Shown: positions 36,570 to 49,358, counted from the first letter of the stretch. The stretch: DNA of 64,000 nucleotides from Morella rubra (GCA_003952965.2 CM025849.1:28368900-28432899); one strand, 5' to 3'. A program made the numbers and translations. Notes: a model not told the origin generated them from the letters alone.

Positions 36570-37352
36570 TTTTTTCTAAGCCGTGCCATTGCCTTCCTTG
36601 ACTGCGATCAACTCCTTGCCGAGGGCACCATCGTTTCTACATCTTGAGTCCCGCAGATATATAGGGAGGCAACCAGCAAGAGAAAAAGATATTAACAGCA
36701 GGGTCTGGATCAACAGTTAGCGTATAGTTGAGTTGGCTTGATTTCGTGTCAGACGATAAATCAAATTGTGTTTGTGATGTGTCTCTTCATGAGAATGAGT
36801 CTAAGTGTTCAAGAGGATAAGCAAGCTTTTTACGAGTTCTGATGGGATTATGTACATCACCGGATAAGGACAAGCCGATAAACATAGTTTTTTCAAGTTT
36901 TGATGAGATTGCACCATTGGATAAGGATAAGCACTTGTTGTACTCGAATTCTAAACAAAGAGGGATAATACAATACTATTTCTCGATAAATATTATCTTT
37001 TTGAGTCTCGATGGGACTGTATCACTTGAAGATATTTAACTACAATTGTGATACTCGAGATCTGAAATGGAGAAGTATTACAATATTTTCTACCTGCTTG
37101 TTGTCAAAGACAAAAATACCTTCTGTGTAAGTTTGGTCTATTTTTTTCTGTATATTATTTTGCTGATTGAATTAGTATTTTTCCTAATCTAGACACGATA
37201 TGAATTCACAAAATCAAAAACACATACACAAAGAAGTCACTGGGGTCTATTTTATTAGATAATAGATGTAGCTAAAGGGAGAATAACTTACCGGGAACTG
37301 GAACTAGAAGAACACCCAAATGAATCAAGAGCTGCGATGCAGTTAGTGGCCT
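36570..37352 (-). pseudogene. decayed transmembrane and tail exons downstream of TNL-C
   Basis: At 37352-37292 the minus strand reads RPLTASQLL then a hydrophobic run ending PVP, with the same g|gtaag donor as 12667. At 36660-36570 sequence homologous to the 12.2 kb tail appears (gatgtagaaacgatggtg), but the AG of the acceptor is missing and a deletion breaks the frame before the VIELIAV part. This is a damaged copy of the module found beside TNL-A. Confidence 0.45.
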
Positions 37353-37376
37353 CACTCCAGCAATGTCAATTTGAAG

Positions 37377-40300
37377 TCAATAGCAATTTCTTTGCAAACG
37401 TCTTTTGTTCCAGGGCCAGAGTTCAACAGAGTCAATCAAAAGGGAAGGCATCATACCAAGGTTACCCTTGTTAAAATAATAAAAAAGACGGCTATGGAAT
37501 TCGGATTCCAAACCAGGAGGAGCAATGCTACTAAAGAACTCTGAAGCGTTATGCTCATATACTACACGAGTTCCCCACTTCTTGATGTCCACAACCCCAT
37601 CAGCGTTTGCTGGAGTGCATTTCGGACGAAAAGCTCTTCTTATCATGTCGCTCCGTGGACTAGAAGCTCTTTCGAAGCCAAATGGATCAATATTTAACTC
37701 TTTCACAAACCACTGAACTGGTATATAAGTCCAAATTCCCCTTTTGGTCGAGTATGCAGGACGTGGAGTATTCCAGACTTGTTTAGGAGCAAAAAGATGT
37801 AGGCGTTTTGGTGGAAGAAAAAACTCCCAAGTGAACATGACAAGGTTATTGGAAAGATCAGAAACGTCCTTATCATAAGCTGTACCAATCCAATCATAAG
37901 CGCTCCTCATTAATTTGAGATAATCCTCACGGTGCTGATATTGTTTTAGAGACACACCCAGATAGTATGTCATACTCAATAAACATGGTATACCCGATAC
38001 GCTCACAATTTTTGACGAGATGTGGAAGATTTATCATATTCGAATCAACGCAACGGCTTTTATTGTTGAACCAATCTGGCATTCCATGACTTGTGAATAA
38101 GGAGCCATGCATAACCTTGGTATCAACAGTACTTGTCCCCCATAAAACAAAAGTCAATCGAAGAGATATTTCAATATTACCATGGCATGCATGCACTTGC
38201 TGGAAATAGAGAGAGTAAGCTAGAAAGAGAGAGAAATAGAGAAGAGACTTTTACCTCGCAGCTTCCGCTTCTCACTTCCACGTGGAGAACATCGTATTCA
38301 TTAGGAGAATAAAAAGTCAGTCCACAGCCATTTTTACTAAAACACCGTAATTCTTTCCAAAAGGAGGTCCGCGCTAATGGATTGTAATTGGATAATTTCT
38401 GATATACAAGGACTCTCCCAAACGAAGATTCGAATCCAGTAAGTCTTATGATCTTTATGCTACTCGGGATTGGAATGGGAGATAATTGTGTTATAGCAGT
38501 TCCAACTGCATAAAGCTCCTCTAGACACTCCATGCTACGTAAGTCCGGAAATTTCTCAAGTCTGCGGCAACCCGATAATTGCAGAAATCTGAGATTTGAC
38601 AACCTACACATATTAATCGGAAGCTTCAAAAGCTTTTCGCAGTCGCGGAAAGACAATATGGCAAGTCTGAATAAATTCCCAAATGGTGGTGGTACTTCTC
38701 TTATGCTAGTGCCATCCAAATAAAGTAGTCCCAAAGATGTCATATTTCCCACAATGTCTGGAAATTTTTCTAGTCTTGAACAGCCAGAAAGTATGAAATC
38801 TTCAAGAGACTCTAAGCTGATCTTGTCTGGAAGTTCTCTAAGATTTTTGCAAAAACTAAGATCCAATTGTTTAAGCCGTTTGAGAACCTCCAATGGATGG
38901 GTGGACCTTAGTCAAACTTTTGCAACCTTCAAGGTCTATCATCTCCAGATTTTGGGCTTTGGAAAAGTCAGGTGTTTCCATCAAGTTTCTAATTCACTCA
39001 AGTCCAAGCGTTTCAAGCTGCCTAAACTCTGGTATAGATTATAAATACTTATTAACTAAAAAGACAAAAAACAAAAAGAGAGAAGAGGAACAATGTACAT
39101 TCACATGATGAAAATCTTACTTTATTTCCTTCCACATTTGTTTGATGCTGCTACCACGCATCTTGAGTTCAATAAGATTGTCTGGGTTGAAATCCATAGG
39201 CAAAGATTTAAAAGGAAACCAAACCATTCATAAGCGCAACTCTTTGGTTGGCATGGAATTTAATTATCTTCATCCCATTCAACAGTGCTTAAGTTCAGAA
39301 AACTCTCAATGAATATTTATGCTACCAATCTTGAGAATTCTCAGTTTTTTCATCTGTGAAAATGCTTTGACACGCAATCGTTCTTCTATACAAATAGGCA
39401 AGTTTAGAACTATGCCTTCTACCACATCAGTTCCCTGTAACCAACAACAATACATTAATTGTGTGGTGCAAATATTTCATAAATACTTGATTGAAAAGAA
39501 TAAAAAAGAAAATAAACTTATCTATTTTCATATTGAATCCACTTACTGTATTATTCTTCAACACATAAAGGACATCATCATAATTCCACAATCTGCTTCG
39601 TCGGCCAGGTTCTTTAGGGGACTGACGACGAACTATTTCTTGGCCCATTTTTTGTACCAAATCGTGCATATTAAGTAACCCTTCAGATGAAAGAGTTAAG
39701 AGAGATTTATCGACGAGAACTTCAATATTTATGCCTGGATAAAAACCAAAACTTTCTAATACATCAATATGTCATCTAGCTTCTCTCCTTTGAAGAAACA
39801 TGCAATATCCAAAAACAATTCTTTCTGCAAATCTCCAATCCATCAAAACCTATTTGAAGTATATCAAAAATTTCTCTTTTAGGATTTTTTTGAAGTTGAT
39901 TCCAAGCACTTTTCCATGCATTTGTTGTTCTCCCAAACAAGAAAGGAACCCAAAACTTTAAGAGCTAAAGGAAGGCCTTGAGCATAAAGCACAAAATCCT
40001 TAGACAAATCCACATAACTATTTTCTGGATAGGGCTTTTTGAAGGCTGACAAACTAAAAAGCTGCAAAGCTTCGTCTTTATTTAGCTCTTCAACCTTATA
40101 CACAGAATTCATGTGTCTTTTCAGCAATTGACGATCTCTGCTTGTGACAATGATTCGACTCCCTAAACCAAACCAATCATGACTCCCTGCCAATGCTTCT
40201 AGCTGTTCTTCTTTGTCCACGTCATCAAGGACAACAAAAACCTTTCTACTACATAGTCTGCTCCTTATCGCACGGATTCCGTCATGGTCATCCCATATAG

Positions 40301-42576
40301 TTATTTCCTCTTCCATGATCTTAGAAAGAAGTTGTTTTTGTAAAGAAACTAGACCACGATTTGTAGTTTCTTCTCTGATGCAAGTGATAAAACAGCTAGC
40401 TTCAAATTGATAGGAAACTTTGTCATAAATGACTTCTGCCAAACTTGTCTTACCGACTCCCCCCATTCCATTAATTCCTATAAAGCACACTTGATTCAAC
40501 CCAATATCAAGTAAGTTCATCATTTCCTCAACACGAGTCTATCCCGACAAGTTTCTTATAATCATGTGAGAATTTATGAATCAATTCAAGAAATATCCTT
40601 CCAGTGATTTCGCGAATAACAATTGATTCATGCCTATAAATAAAAACACAATTTTTGTTATATACAGAGTATATTGTCTTTGATCTCTAAAATCAGAAAA
40701 AGATACCGCATAGACCAAGTATGAAACCTGATCATTTTTAGGTTTTCACCTTTTTTCCTAACACCTCATTTCGGGAACCAATTTATCTATATTATGTCTC
40801 TTTACAAACACTTAACAGAGAAAAACAACACCTAAGCAGATTAAAACACAACAAAAAATCACAAGGGAGAGGGTTCTCCTCCAACTTACCCTTCCGTACA
40901 CCGAGACAATTAGGTGCTGTGGAGTGGTTGGAATCAGCCCCTACTTCGTGCAGCACACCCTTGGCTAGTGGTGGACCACGCGGGGGGACTGTCGACCCCG
41001 CAACACACCCCTTCAGAACCGAGAGGCATTGTGGAAAGTGACCCCTTCCTTCCACCGCACTTCTTTTATTTATTTATTTTTTAAATTTTTGGGATTTCGT
41101 TTGTTTTTTACTCTATTTTACCCTTTGTTTTTCTGCTCAGTTTTTGGGTTTTGAAATATGAAATAAAGGTTTGATTTTATTAGCACATTATAATATCTCG
41201 TTCGGAATTATCAGGAAACTCTGTTTTCTCGCTGATTTCCAGAGAGCAGAGTGCTAAGGAGGATAAGGGGTGCCTGGGGGACACCCCTTTTTTGAGCAAA
41301 GCAGACGCCCAAACGAGAAAATAGAAAAAGAAAGTGGGTGTGTATGCACAGAGAGACGAGGAGGTATTGAGGAGTAAAAAGGAAGTAGGTGTGGACTCAC
41401 TTTTGTCGTTTTAAGGAGGAAGGATATGAGACCCTAAGGACGGAGAAGAAAAGAAAACCCGATTTTTGCTCCTCTTTTTCTCATTCAAGCAAAAGCAATA
41501 AACCCCTTCTTTCCGATTGAACCTTGCAGCTGCAGAGATGACAGCAGAGGGCTTCGGCACTAAAACCTCAAAAAAAAAAAAAAACTAGAAAAAGAAAGAG
41601 TGTGCACTAGAAGGGAGAGGGCCTCCCTCCATCCCCAACCCCTGGCAATGCCTGGGCTAGCTAGAGGTCGGCCACGCTAACGGATCTGCCCATGCTCTGA
41701 TGCTCATGTACCACACCCCTTCAGAGCCGGAAAGATCGGGTGGTAGCTGCTGGGTTTTCTTACCGTTTAGATATTAATTCAACCAGCTTGTGCCTTCTGG
41801 ATAAGCATACAACGAAAAAAGAAAAAATTTCTCTCTGCTCTGGCTAAAATATTTAGTTCAATAATCTCAGTTTAATACTATTTTACTCAATTTCTCCCTC
41901 CTCTTGCTAAAATATTTCATCCATTTTCAAGCAATAAACTGTTTATTCTTTTAAGCTTATCACGATTTCTACCTACCCATAGCAATTGCTGTTTTTCAGT
42001 TATCAAGATTACATAATGAATCACTTTCTCTAGAAAATTGGCAGTCTGTGAGAGAAAAATTTAAGTTACCTATCTTGTAGAGGCCATCCGGCGATACCAC
42101 CTACTTCTGTCAAAGCGTCTCTCCATGTTTTTATCATCGCCGTGTCAATTCTGGGGTCTTTTTCATGCTTAGAAAAAGCTTCTGTAAAGGATCCCGTCTG
42201 ATTTCTTACTTCGGATGAATCTACGTGGTAGAAAATGGGAAAAACTATGAGTTCCATTTTTTTTCTCGCATCTCACAATCTCTGCAAGCTCAATCAAACA
42301 CCATCTAGAGAAAGCATAGTTCCCTGAGATAACCACGATAGCACACTTGGATTCTTGTATTGCCTTCAAGAGCCCTTCCGAAATATATTCTCCTCGTTTA
42401 AGTTTTTCGTCGTCCCGAAAAGTGGGGATGCCTTTTCGTTTTAAAGCATCATATAGATGGTCGGTGAAACTCTTTCGGGTGTCTTCACCGTGAAAACTCA
42501 AGAAGACTTCATGTTTCCATTTAGGTGTTGAAGAAGAACAAGAAGGCGAGGCTGTGGGAGTGATCATGGATGCCAT
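37377..42576 (-). pseudogene. TNL-C: TIR-NB-ARC-LRR gene, many frameshifts
   Basis: Exons (minus): TIR 42576-42070; NB-ARC 40633-39547; linker 39434-39121; LRR 39028-38255; C-JID-like ~38139-37377. The TIR shows FLSFHGEDTR and SRWCLIELAEI, then an extra base in a T-run near 42256. NB-ARC shows GMGGVGKTS, VFVVLDDVD, SRIIVTSRD, GLPLALKVLGSFL and an intact NMHDLVQ. It carries a 2-nt loss near 40535, a shift near 39945 and another near 39.77-39.84 kb. The linker exon is indel-ridden. The LRR exon has one extra base near 38886. The intron-4 acceptor AG is mutated to GG near 38141. It is the most damaged TNL here and contributes mainly as a relic or donor for sequence exchange. Intron 1 is the longest of the four (1.4 kb). 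Confidence 0.8.
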
Positions 42577-42985
42577 CGGTGACTTTCCGGCTTGTTCAAG
42601 TAAAATGGCAAGAGATTTGAGAGCATGGGAAGAAGAGAGAGGTTGGTGAATGCTGATATATGGAAGCGAACTGTAGTCCATGTGACGAAACTTCTAGGTG
42701 CGTGCAAAAGTGAAATGATCGTATACGTATGGTACTCCGAAGTGAGTGGCCTCATTGGTTCTGTCTTTAATATTCTTTTGTTTAATGGAAAAAACCACCT
42801 AGAAGTTGCATCTGGACCTCTGGTATCTTCCGGCCGAACCCGAAACCAATTTCCTACTTCTTTAATTAATCTTTTGAGGGTAAGAAACTCTTGGCCCTTT
42901 TGTTTCCGTGGTCTTAAGGCCAACTGCCCCTCCACCATTCTGTTTCGAGAGAGACCAAGAGTAGAAACTAGAAACCCTCGATAGT
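42577..42985 (-). other. TNL-C leader region
   Basis: The TIR frame stays open upstream to 42681 and includes LKSLAILLEQAGKSP before the chosen Met at 42576. Sequence from 42.58 to 42.87 kb is closely matched by 61.97-62.28 kb, where the TIR itself is missing. It is probably 5' UTR and core promoter. Confidence 0.5.
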
Positions 42986-44584
42986 TTCAATTGTATAGCC
43001 GGTGATTTTCCTAGCAATTGCCTCCTCTTGTAAGAAAATGACGTGAGGATACTTATAACCCAGAAAAAAAGACTTGAGGAATATAAAAGAAACATGTACA
43101 AAAAATTACTGCAAATTCTAAACCAGGCCGTACTATGACCCTCCAATCATTGAAAAATATATAAAACCTCAAAAATTTAAATGAACAACTAAAAATACAA
43201 AAGAAAGGATCAAAAAATTGAAATAAAATCTTTAAGAAGATAAAAAAAAATTAGGAAAACGAAAAAACGAAAGAGACTTTAACCCGTACTCCAATGGGAG
43301 TGGCCTTGATAAAATAATCGACTTTTTTGACATTTTACCTTCCTTTTCAGAAAGCTTTCAAGTGCAAAACCATCGATCTTTGGCAGTGGTTGAGACTTGG
43401 ATTTGGCGCAAATGGAATATGGCCCACTTTTAGTCGTATTCCTTGGAGTTTCTATGGTCGTCTCTCCGGATCTCACGCATCTTGCTCTGGAGGGTCTCTG
43501 ATCTCTATCTGTCATAAAAAAAAATGGCAATCATGATATTTATTTTTGTTATCCTATTTTATTTCCAGGGATTTCTTATGAAATTGCATATAGCTCTTGA
43601 CATCGATACCTAGCTAGTGGGCCTTGCCCACCATGTTTCTACTCATCTGGTAGTGGGACGTCATGATTTTCCTATCGACTTTTTTATTTGCTAGTCTCAA
43701 ATTAAGGTTCTGAGAATGGACAAGTACTGCCCTTTCGTTACCATCTGAGACCATATCTTTGTAAGTGCTTAACTCAATCCGTTTCAATTAGTTTCAACTT
43801 CAGGATTATACTTTTCCTAATCTTTAACAATATTGTGCTTATCTTTCTAAAACTGCCTTTTCAGAAAGCCTTCACACAAAGTCACAGCATTTGGTGACGT
43901 TCATGAGGAGAGAGATCAGGTCAAAGATAAGTTTAGGAGAGATAGATCAAATCAACGATAAGGTTAGATGCCTGAATCATGTTAACGTTATTATAATTTA
44001 TTTATTGTCTCCACCACCTAGAGGTGTCTGTATTGGTGTCTAGCACTCCCCTGAAACATTTCCCCAAAAATTTTCACAATTATTTTTAAATTGATATTTT
44101 TATCCTCTACTTTTTCTTGTATTTTGATAATGATATATCGATTCTTTAATTTCAAAAAAAAAATCAAAATCTTTCACATTCTCTCTTCTTGAATCATCTC
44201 TCTCAAAATAAATATAAAAAATTCAATAAAATAGCCATTAATTAATGTTGGTTATATTCAAAGAAACCATTAATATTTATTAATGGGTGTTTTAAAATTA
44301 TACTTCAAAATGGGAGATAGGTAGTTTTCAATCTAAAATTGATTTTTTTTGTTTGCTGATTAAAAAAATTATAATAAATAAAATTGCTTTGCTGGTTGTC
44401 TTTCATTTGAATTTAAATTTGAATTCTGGCAGTTTTTAATTCAGAATTGATTTTGTTGAGTTGTTTTCTATTTGAATTTAAATTTGAATTCCATCAACTC
44501 TCTCTTTAGGTGCAAATTAGAGAATTGTTGGTTTGATATGGAGAGAATTTTTAGGAATCATTTGTGCTTAATTTTTTATTCTCC
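42986..44584. other. TNL-C upstream spacer
   Basis: The stretch 43.28-43.53 kb is the copy of the shared TNL spacer ('tctccggatctcacgcatct'). The stretch 43.87-44.2 kb resembles 31.1-32.4 kb. No gene is recognisable; the rest is AT-rich. Confidence 0.5.
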
Positions 44585-44672
44585 TCGCTCTCTCTCTAGC
44601 TCTCTCTTTGTCTCGTGCTCTCTCTCTCCCTCTATCTCTCTCTCCTGCACCTCTCTCTCTTACCTGATATTT
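44585..44672 (+). repeat. CT microsatellite-like tract
   Basis: It consists of interrupted ctctct runs, nearly all pyrimidine on the plus strand. A shorter related tract is at 44900-44935 as part of the local tandem duplication. The Ser/Leu-rich reading frame over it is an artefact of the repeat. Confidence 0.8.
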
Positions 44673-45147
44673 ATTTATTTTTATCTTTTTTTTTTAAAAA
44701 AAAAGTAAATGGTGGTGGCAGTGAACCGCCAATGTCACTACTAACAGGCGAAGATGGTAACTAGCACTGGTCCTGCTATTAAGTAGGGACTAGTAACTAG
44801 TTCTAATAAACCGGCACATTGTCGGTACCGGTTAACAACCCTAATTGCTATGTTGTGAAGCTATGTGAGTTGGCAGTCCAAGATGGTGTCTTTGCTGAAC
44901 TCTCTCTCTCTCTCGCACCTCTCTCTCTCACCTGACATTCTTTTAATTTTTTAAAAATAAATGTGGTGGCAGTGAACCGCCAATGTCACTACTAACAGGT
45001 GAAGATGGTAACATTGGTCCTGCTATTAAGTGGGGACTAGTAACTAGTTCTAATAAACCGGCACATTGTCGGTACCGGTTAACAACTCTAATTGCTATGT
45101 TGTGAAGCTATGTGAGTTGGCAGTCCAAGATGGTGTCTTTGCTGAAT
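44640..45147. repeat. two-copy tandem duplication, ~250 bp period
   Basis: The block 'gtggcagtgaaccgccaatg' at about 44715 recurs at about 44965, followed in both by the near-palindromic word 'accggcacattgtcggtacc' and 'gctatgtgagttggcagtcc'. The two copies differ at only a few positions, so the duplication is recent. The second copy abuts the long repeat unit at 45123. Confidence 0.8.
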
Positions 45148-45164
45148 TTTAGTTGTTTGACAAC

Positions 45165-45265
45165 TTCGATCCATGTCGAGTTCAACAGAATGTCCAGACC
45201 AATTGATAAGGCGCAACTCTTTAGTGGGGCATGGAATTTAAAGGATCTCCGTCCCATTCAACAAG
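45165..45265 (-). pseudogene. relic of a TNL LRR-linker exon (copy 2)
   Basis: Read on the minus strand with one frameshift, it gives SMPTKELRLINWSG and then VELDMD. It aligns with TNL exon 3 but lacks the FPFKSLPMDF stretch that the 33.65 kb copy still keeps. A matching relic is at 48440-48545. Confidence 0.6.
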
Positions 45266-45331
45266 ATTAATTAATATCACCCGTGTTGTTGCAAGCACTC
45301 TCACTCTCGTACTATAATCTTGCAGTACATT

Positions 45332-45478
45332 CAGTGGTGGATGCAGGGGGTGGCCCTGGGTGGCCGCCCCCCATTGGACAGGCCAAAAAAAAAAATTTAG
45401 ACATACATTTTTTTAAAAAAAAAAAAATTTATTTTAAGAGTTCGCCCCCCTTCAAATTGGGTCCTAGATCTGCCACTA
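45332..45478. mobile_element. 147-bp hAT-like MITE
   Basis: The left end cagtggtggatgcagg and the right end, whose reverse complement is tagtggcagatctagg, form imperfect inverted repeats. They are flanked by the perfect 8-bp target duplication agtacatt (45324-45331 and 45479-45486). The duplicate locus near 48607 has a single agtacatt and no insert, which is the empty site. The element has no coding capacity. Confidence 0.85.
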
Positions 45479-47711
45479 AGTACATTCGGCCATTCCGTTG
45501 CAAGTGGGTCCAATCGCCCAAGCCCCCAATCAAGGCTGGTTCAAAAGAACATTGCAGTATTTGTCTACGGACCTGGCCCAACTGTAACCAGGCGCAGATG
45601 CCCACAGGGGAGTTGTTGTGGAATAATATGGACTGAAATACCTCGGGTCTAATTGTGAAAGCAAATGGAAGCGTTTATTGTTTTATTTTTCGTTCCTTCT
45701 TCTTCTAATTCTTTTCTCCTTTGTTGTAGTTTTTATTATTTTTCTCTCTCCCAACTTTCACCACTACATTTCTTAGAAGAGAAAAAAAAAAAAAAGGCTT
45801 ACTCCACCGTAACATTATCTGTCAGCCCATTTTGTATATCCACGATCCACAGAGAAAGTAAGGAACCACTTAACGGGAATTATATGGGGCCCATTCATCC
45901 GCGCCTAAACAATCAAAGTTCTGAAGAAGTTTGCAGTATTGATTTGTAGGCCTGCGCCTAGTTGCAAGTCGGTTGAGAGTTTTCGGGCCTAATTGGAAAA
46001 GATAAGATATATGTAGGCTCACTGAACTGTTGCAGCCCACGTACAAAAGCTAAGAGGTGCGGGCCTGGCGGATATTTCGTTCTCTGGTAATATGGAAGTG
46101 AATACCCAATATTTATTTTGAAGGAAAAAAAACCTAATATTTTATATTTTATTAAAAAAAAACTCAAAGAAATAGTAATAGCCAGTTTTTTTTTTTTTTA
46201 CGGTAACAAGATTATCAAAATATGCATAATAATACCCCTACCCCTTAATTACCATTACAATTATTGTGATATTGATTTTTAATCAATCAATTTTTAGGAT
46301 ACAACTTTAAATAGACAAGTCGGGTGATTCAGTTTTTAAACATATAAAAGTTAACTAATTAATGGAAGACGAATATATAATCAAGGTCGGGATGTATATT
46401 GTTAAGATTAAATAGCCTATTTTGAACTTCATCAACCTCTTAATAGACTAATGTTTAGCGAAAAAATCTCCAAAATAGACTACATAAATATCTTAGTACC
46501 TGTGACGAGATGGACAAACAATTTCCAACTAGATAACAACCTATAAAGATCCACCGTTGTGGAAATATAAAATCTGAGGATGGATGGATCCCAGAATGTC
46601 ATCCAGGCCAACAATATTACCTAAAAGGTAAGGAGCAAATAGTTCCAAAGGGGATTTAATCGTCTCTTTTAAATTAAGAAACTAATTAATACGTTACACA
46701 AATTATATGAGATAGTTTTTAAGTTAATTTTTTAAAAAATATTAGACATTCTTTTTATGAAACTTATTTAAAAAAAAAAATCAAAATTCAAAGGCCTTTC
46801 CATTTTTTTTGGGCTTGGAGCCAGCACTAACCGAAACTTACTGTTACACTTTCAAGACCATGACAACTACCAATAAACTAGCACAGCCAGCAACAAACTA
46901 TAGGTGAGACCCTAGGGACATATACATAAGACAAATGCATGGTGTTCTTTTTAGATTCTTCTCAGGTTCTTCTAGGACATAATCTAACGGTTAAGGATCT
47001 CTGAGTGTGTAAGGCCTACTTCTAAAATTAATCATAAACTATTGAATTTTTTTCAGAAAAACCAAGGAAAAACACCAAGCATTTCTCTATACATAAGCTA
47101 GAAAATATAACGTGGACGTGTGCCTTGTGTCTATTTAGCTAGCTATAGTGCATGGGCCTTGAATCTCACCTCAGCTCTCCCCCTGCTGCTCTGTTACTGT
47201 TGTACATCATTGTGGCTATTTTGCGCAAACTGTTTTTTCTTGCTATAGTAAATTTACCAAAGATGAAAATGCCTAGCAAGACAACTAAGGTGCATGTTGT
47301 ATAGTTGAGGTATCACTCCATTGCAATCTTAATTTTGAATAGGTGGACGTAGTATATATCAAAGAAGAAAAATGTCAAAAGACAAGAAAGAGCTTCTACA
47401 AAGAAGTGTAGACTGTAATTCACAAAGCTAAAACAGTTAGTCCCTTCCTTTGATGGTTGTAGCCAAAAAAAAAAAAAAGATTATATTTGATTAAGACAAA
47501 TGATACTTTTGGGTAGTTTATAGTAGAAATAAGTACAAATGGTTTGTCAATTGATCTTAAACCCTTTTCAAATTTTTCTTAGGATTATAGTTTCAAAACA
47601 TTAGGTTCAGTTAATTTGTATATTCAAGCAACTGCTTATACAAGATTGGCAGAGTCTGAAGCACTGAAGACTAGTTCTTTGAATAGCGTTACAGAAAAAG
47701 AAAACCTTACC

Positions 47712-47807
47712 GATGAAACAAATCTCTTTCCTATCCCCCAATTCAGCTGAACGCACTGGAATGCTACTAGATCGAAAGGGTAACAATCTTCCGTATTTAT
47801 CAGCGAC
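47712..47807 (-). pseudogene. exon-like fragment of an unidentified gene
   Basis: A 96-bp minus-strand segment sits between a gtag acceptor and a g|gtaagg donor. It is open in one frame: ADKYGRLLPFRSSSIPVRSA, then ELGDRKEICFI. I do not recognise the parent gene. No partner exon is seen nearby and the frame closes immediately outside the putative splice sites, so it is probably a captured exon inside the repeat. The duplicate at 50936-51031 has the same length and splice signals but one in-frame stop. It could also be chance. Confidence 0.4.
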
Positions 47808-48129
47808 TACTCATATTCATCTCTATCTTCTGTTTTGCTTTTTTGGTAATGGAACTTTATGTTCGGTTCCTTAAATAACTTGGCCCAAGTGGCCCAAGCC
47901 GATTCGAAAAGGAGAATATTAGCCCAAGGGGCGTACGGGTAAAAGAGAAAAGGGTAACCCATGAGCAAGTGGCCCTTCAAAGATGAAGAGCCCTGAAGAA
48001 ATGGGGGGCTGGGGGCTCTACTATGGGTACCGCCCTACCAAAACCCCATTAACCTTGAAAAGAAACTTGACAATGACAACGCAAGATTCTCAGCCCATTT
48101 AGTACACGACAACCAACGCCCTCATACGT

Positions 48130-48400
48130 AAATGTGATGAAACTTTGGGCTGAAAGTTTAGACCGTTAAATAACATTAAAGTGATAGTTATTTAATATTA
48201 AATGTGAAGATTTTCCTATGCGTATATTGTTTTGAAACTCAAATATTGTATTAAATTAGATGTTGAATCGGATTTTTAAGGGCCATATGAGAGATTAAAA
48301 GTTTGATTCTGATATTCATCCTCACAAAATTGGAAAAATAAGTAATGAAGAAAAAATTGAAAATCAAGAGTGCCGTTAACATGAGCAATCTTAGCAAATC
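48130..48400. repeat. duplicated 270-bp block (with 53580-53860)
   Basis: The sequence around 'gatgttgaatcggattttta' and 'catgagcaatcttagcaaatc' is nearly identical to 53.58-53.86 kb, which lies just 3' of TNL-D's tail exons. It therefore derives from a TNL 3' flank and now lies between copies 2 and 3 of the 3 kb repeat. Confidence 0.8.
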
Positions 48401-48439
48401 AAGAGTCCAAGATGGTGTCTTTGCTGAATTTTAGTTGTT

Positions 48440-48545
48440 TGACAACTTCGATCCATGTCGAGTTCAACTAGAATGTCCAGACCAATTGATAAGGCACAAC
48501 TCTTTAGTGGGCATGGAATTTAAAGCATCTTCATCCCATTCAACA
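48440..48545 (-). pseudogene. relic of a TNL LRR-linker exon (copy 3)
   Basis: The minus-strand frame gives SMPTKELCLINWSG and VELDMD, with the same internal deletion as the 45.2 kb copy. The two were therefore already shortened before the 3 kb duplication. Confidence 0.6.
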
Positions 48546-49317
48546 AGATTCATTAATATCACCCGTGTTGTTGCAAGCACTCTCACTCTCGTACTATAAT
48601 CTCGCAGTACATTCGGCCATTCCGTTGCAAGCGGGTCCAATCGCCCAAACCCCCAATCAAGGATGGTTCAAAAGAACTTTGCAGTATTTGTGTATGGACC
48701 TGGCCCAACTGTAACTAGACGCAGATGCCCCCCGGGAGAGTTGTCGTGGAATAATATGGACTAAAATACCTCAGGTCTAATTGTGAAAGCAAATGGAAGC
48801 GTTTATTGTTTTATTTTTCCTTCCTTCTTCTTCTAATTCTTTTCTTCCTTTGTTGTAGTTTTTATTATTTTTTTCTCTTTCAATTTTCACCACCACTTTT
48901 CTTAGAAGAGAAAAAAGAAAAAGGCTTACCCCACCGTAACATTATCTGTCAGCCCATTTTGTATATCCACGATCCACAAAGAAAGCAACGAACCAGTTAA
49001 CGGGAATTATACGGGGCCCATTCATCCAAGCCTAAACAATCAAAGTTCTGAAGAAGTTTGCAGTGTTGATCTGTAGGCCTGCACCTAGTTGCAAGTTGGT
49101 TGAGAGTTTCCGGGCCTAATTGGAAAAGATAAGATATATGTAGGCCCACTGAACTGTTGCAGCCCACATACAAAAGCTAAGAGGTGCGGGCCTGGCGGAT
49201 ATTTCGTTCTCTGGTAATATGGCAGTGAATACCCAATATTTATTTTGAAGAAAAAAAAAGCTTAATATTTGATATTTTATTAAAAAAAAAAAGCTCGAAA
49301 GAAAAAGTAATAGCCGG

Positions 49318-49319
<2 letters not shown>

Positions 49320-49353
<34 letters not shown>
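49320..49353. repeat. poly(T) run of 34
   Basis: This is an uninterrupted T homopolymer inside the 3 kb repeat; copy 2 has about 13 T at the equivalent place (near 46187). Its length is likely unstable and poorly sequenced. Confidence 0.9.

Positions 49354-49358
<5 letters not shown>

Larger units (their letters stand above)
45123..48123. repeat. 3 kb direct repeat, copy 2
   Basis: This is collinear and very similar to 48405-51360 over its full length, apart from a small transposon insertion at 45332-45478. It runs from 'gtccaagatggtgtctttgc' to 'gcccatttagtacacgac'. It includes an LRR-linker relic, a non-coding middle section shared with 33.5-35.45 kb, and an exon-like fragment at 47712-47807. 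It is a tandem segmental duplication with about 280 bp of other sequence between copies. Confidence 0.85.

Noticed and set aside
44472..44708. 78-codon Ser/Leu-rich frame resembling a secreted peptide
   Set aside because: It lies over the CT microsatellite and a T/A homopolymer; the hydrophobic look is a composition effect.
47700..48060. Possible plastid or mitochondrial insertion
   Set aside because: No organellar gene could be recognised on either strand; the only structure is the exon-like fragment and repeat sequence.
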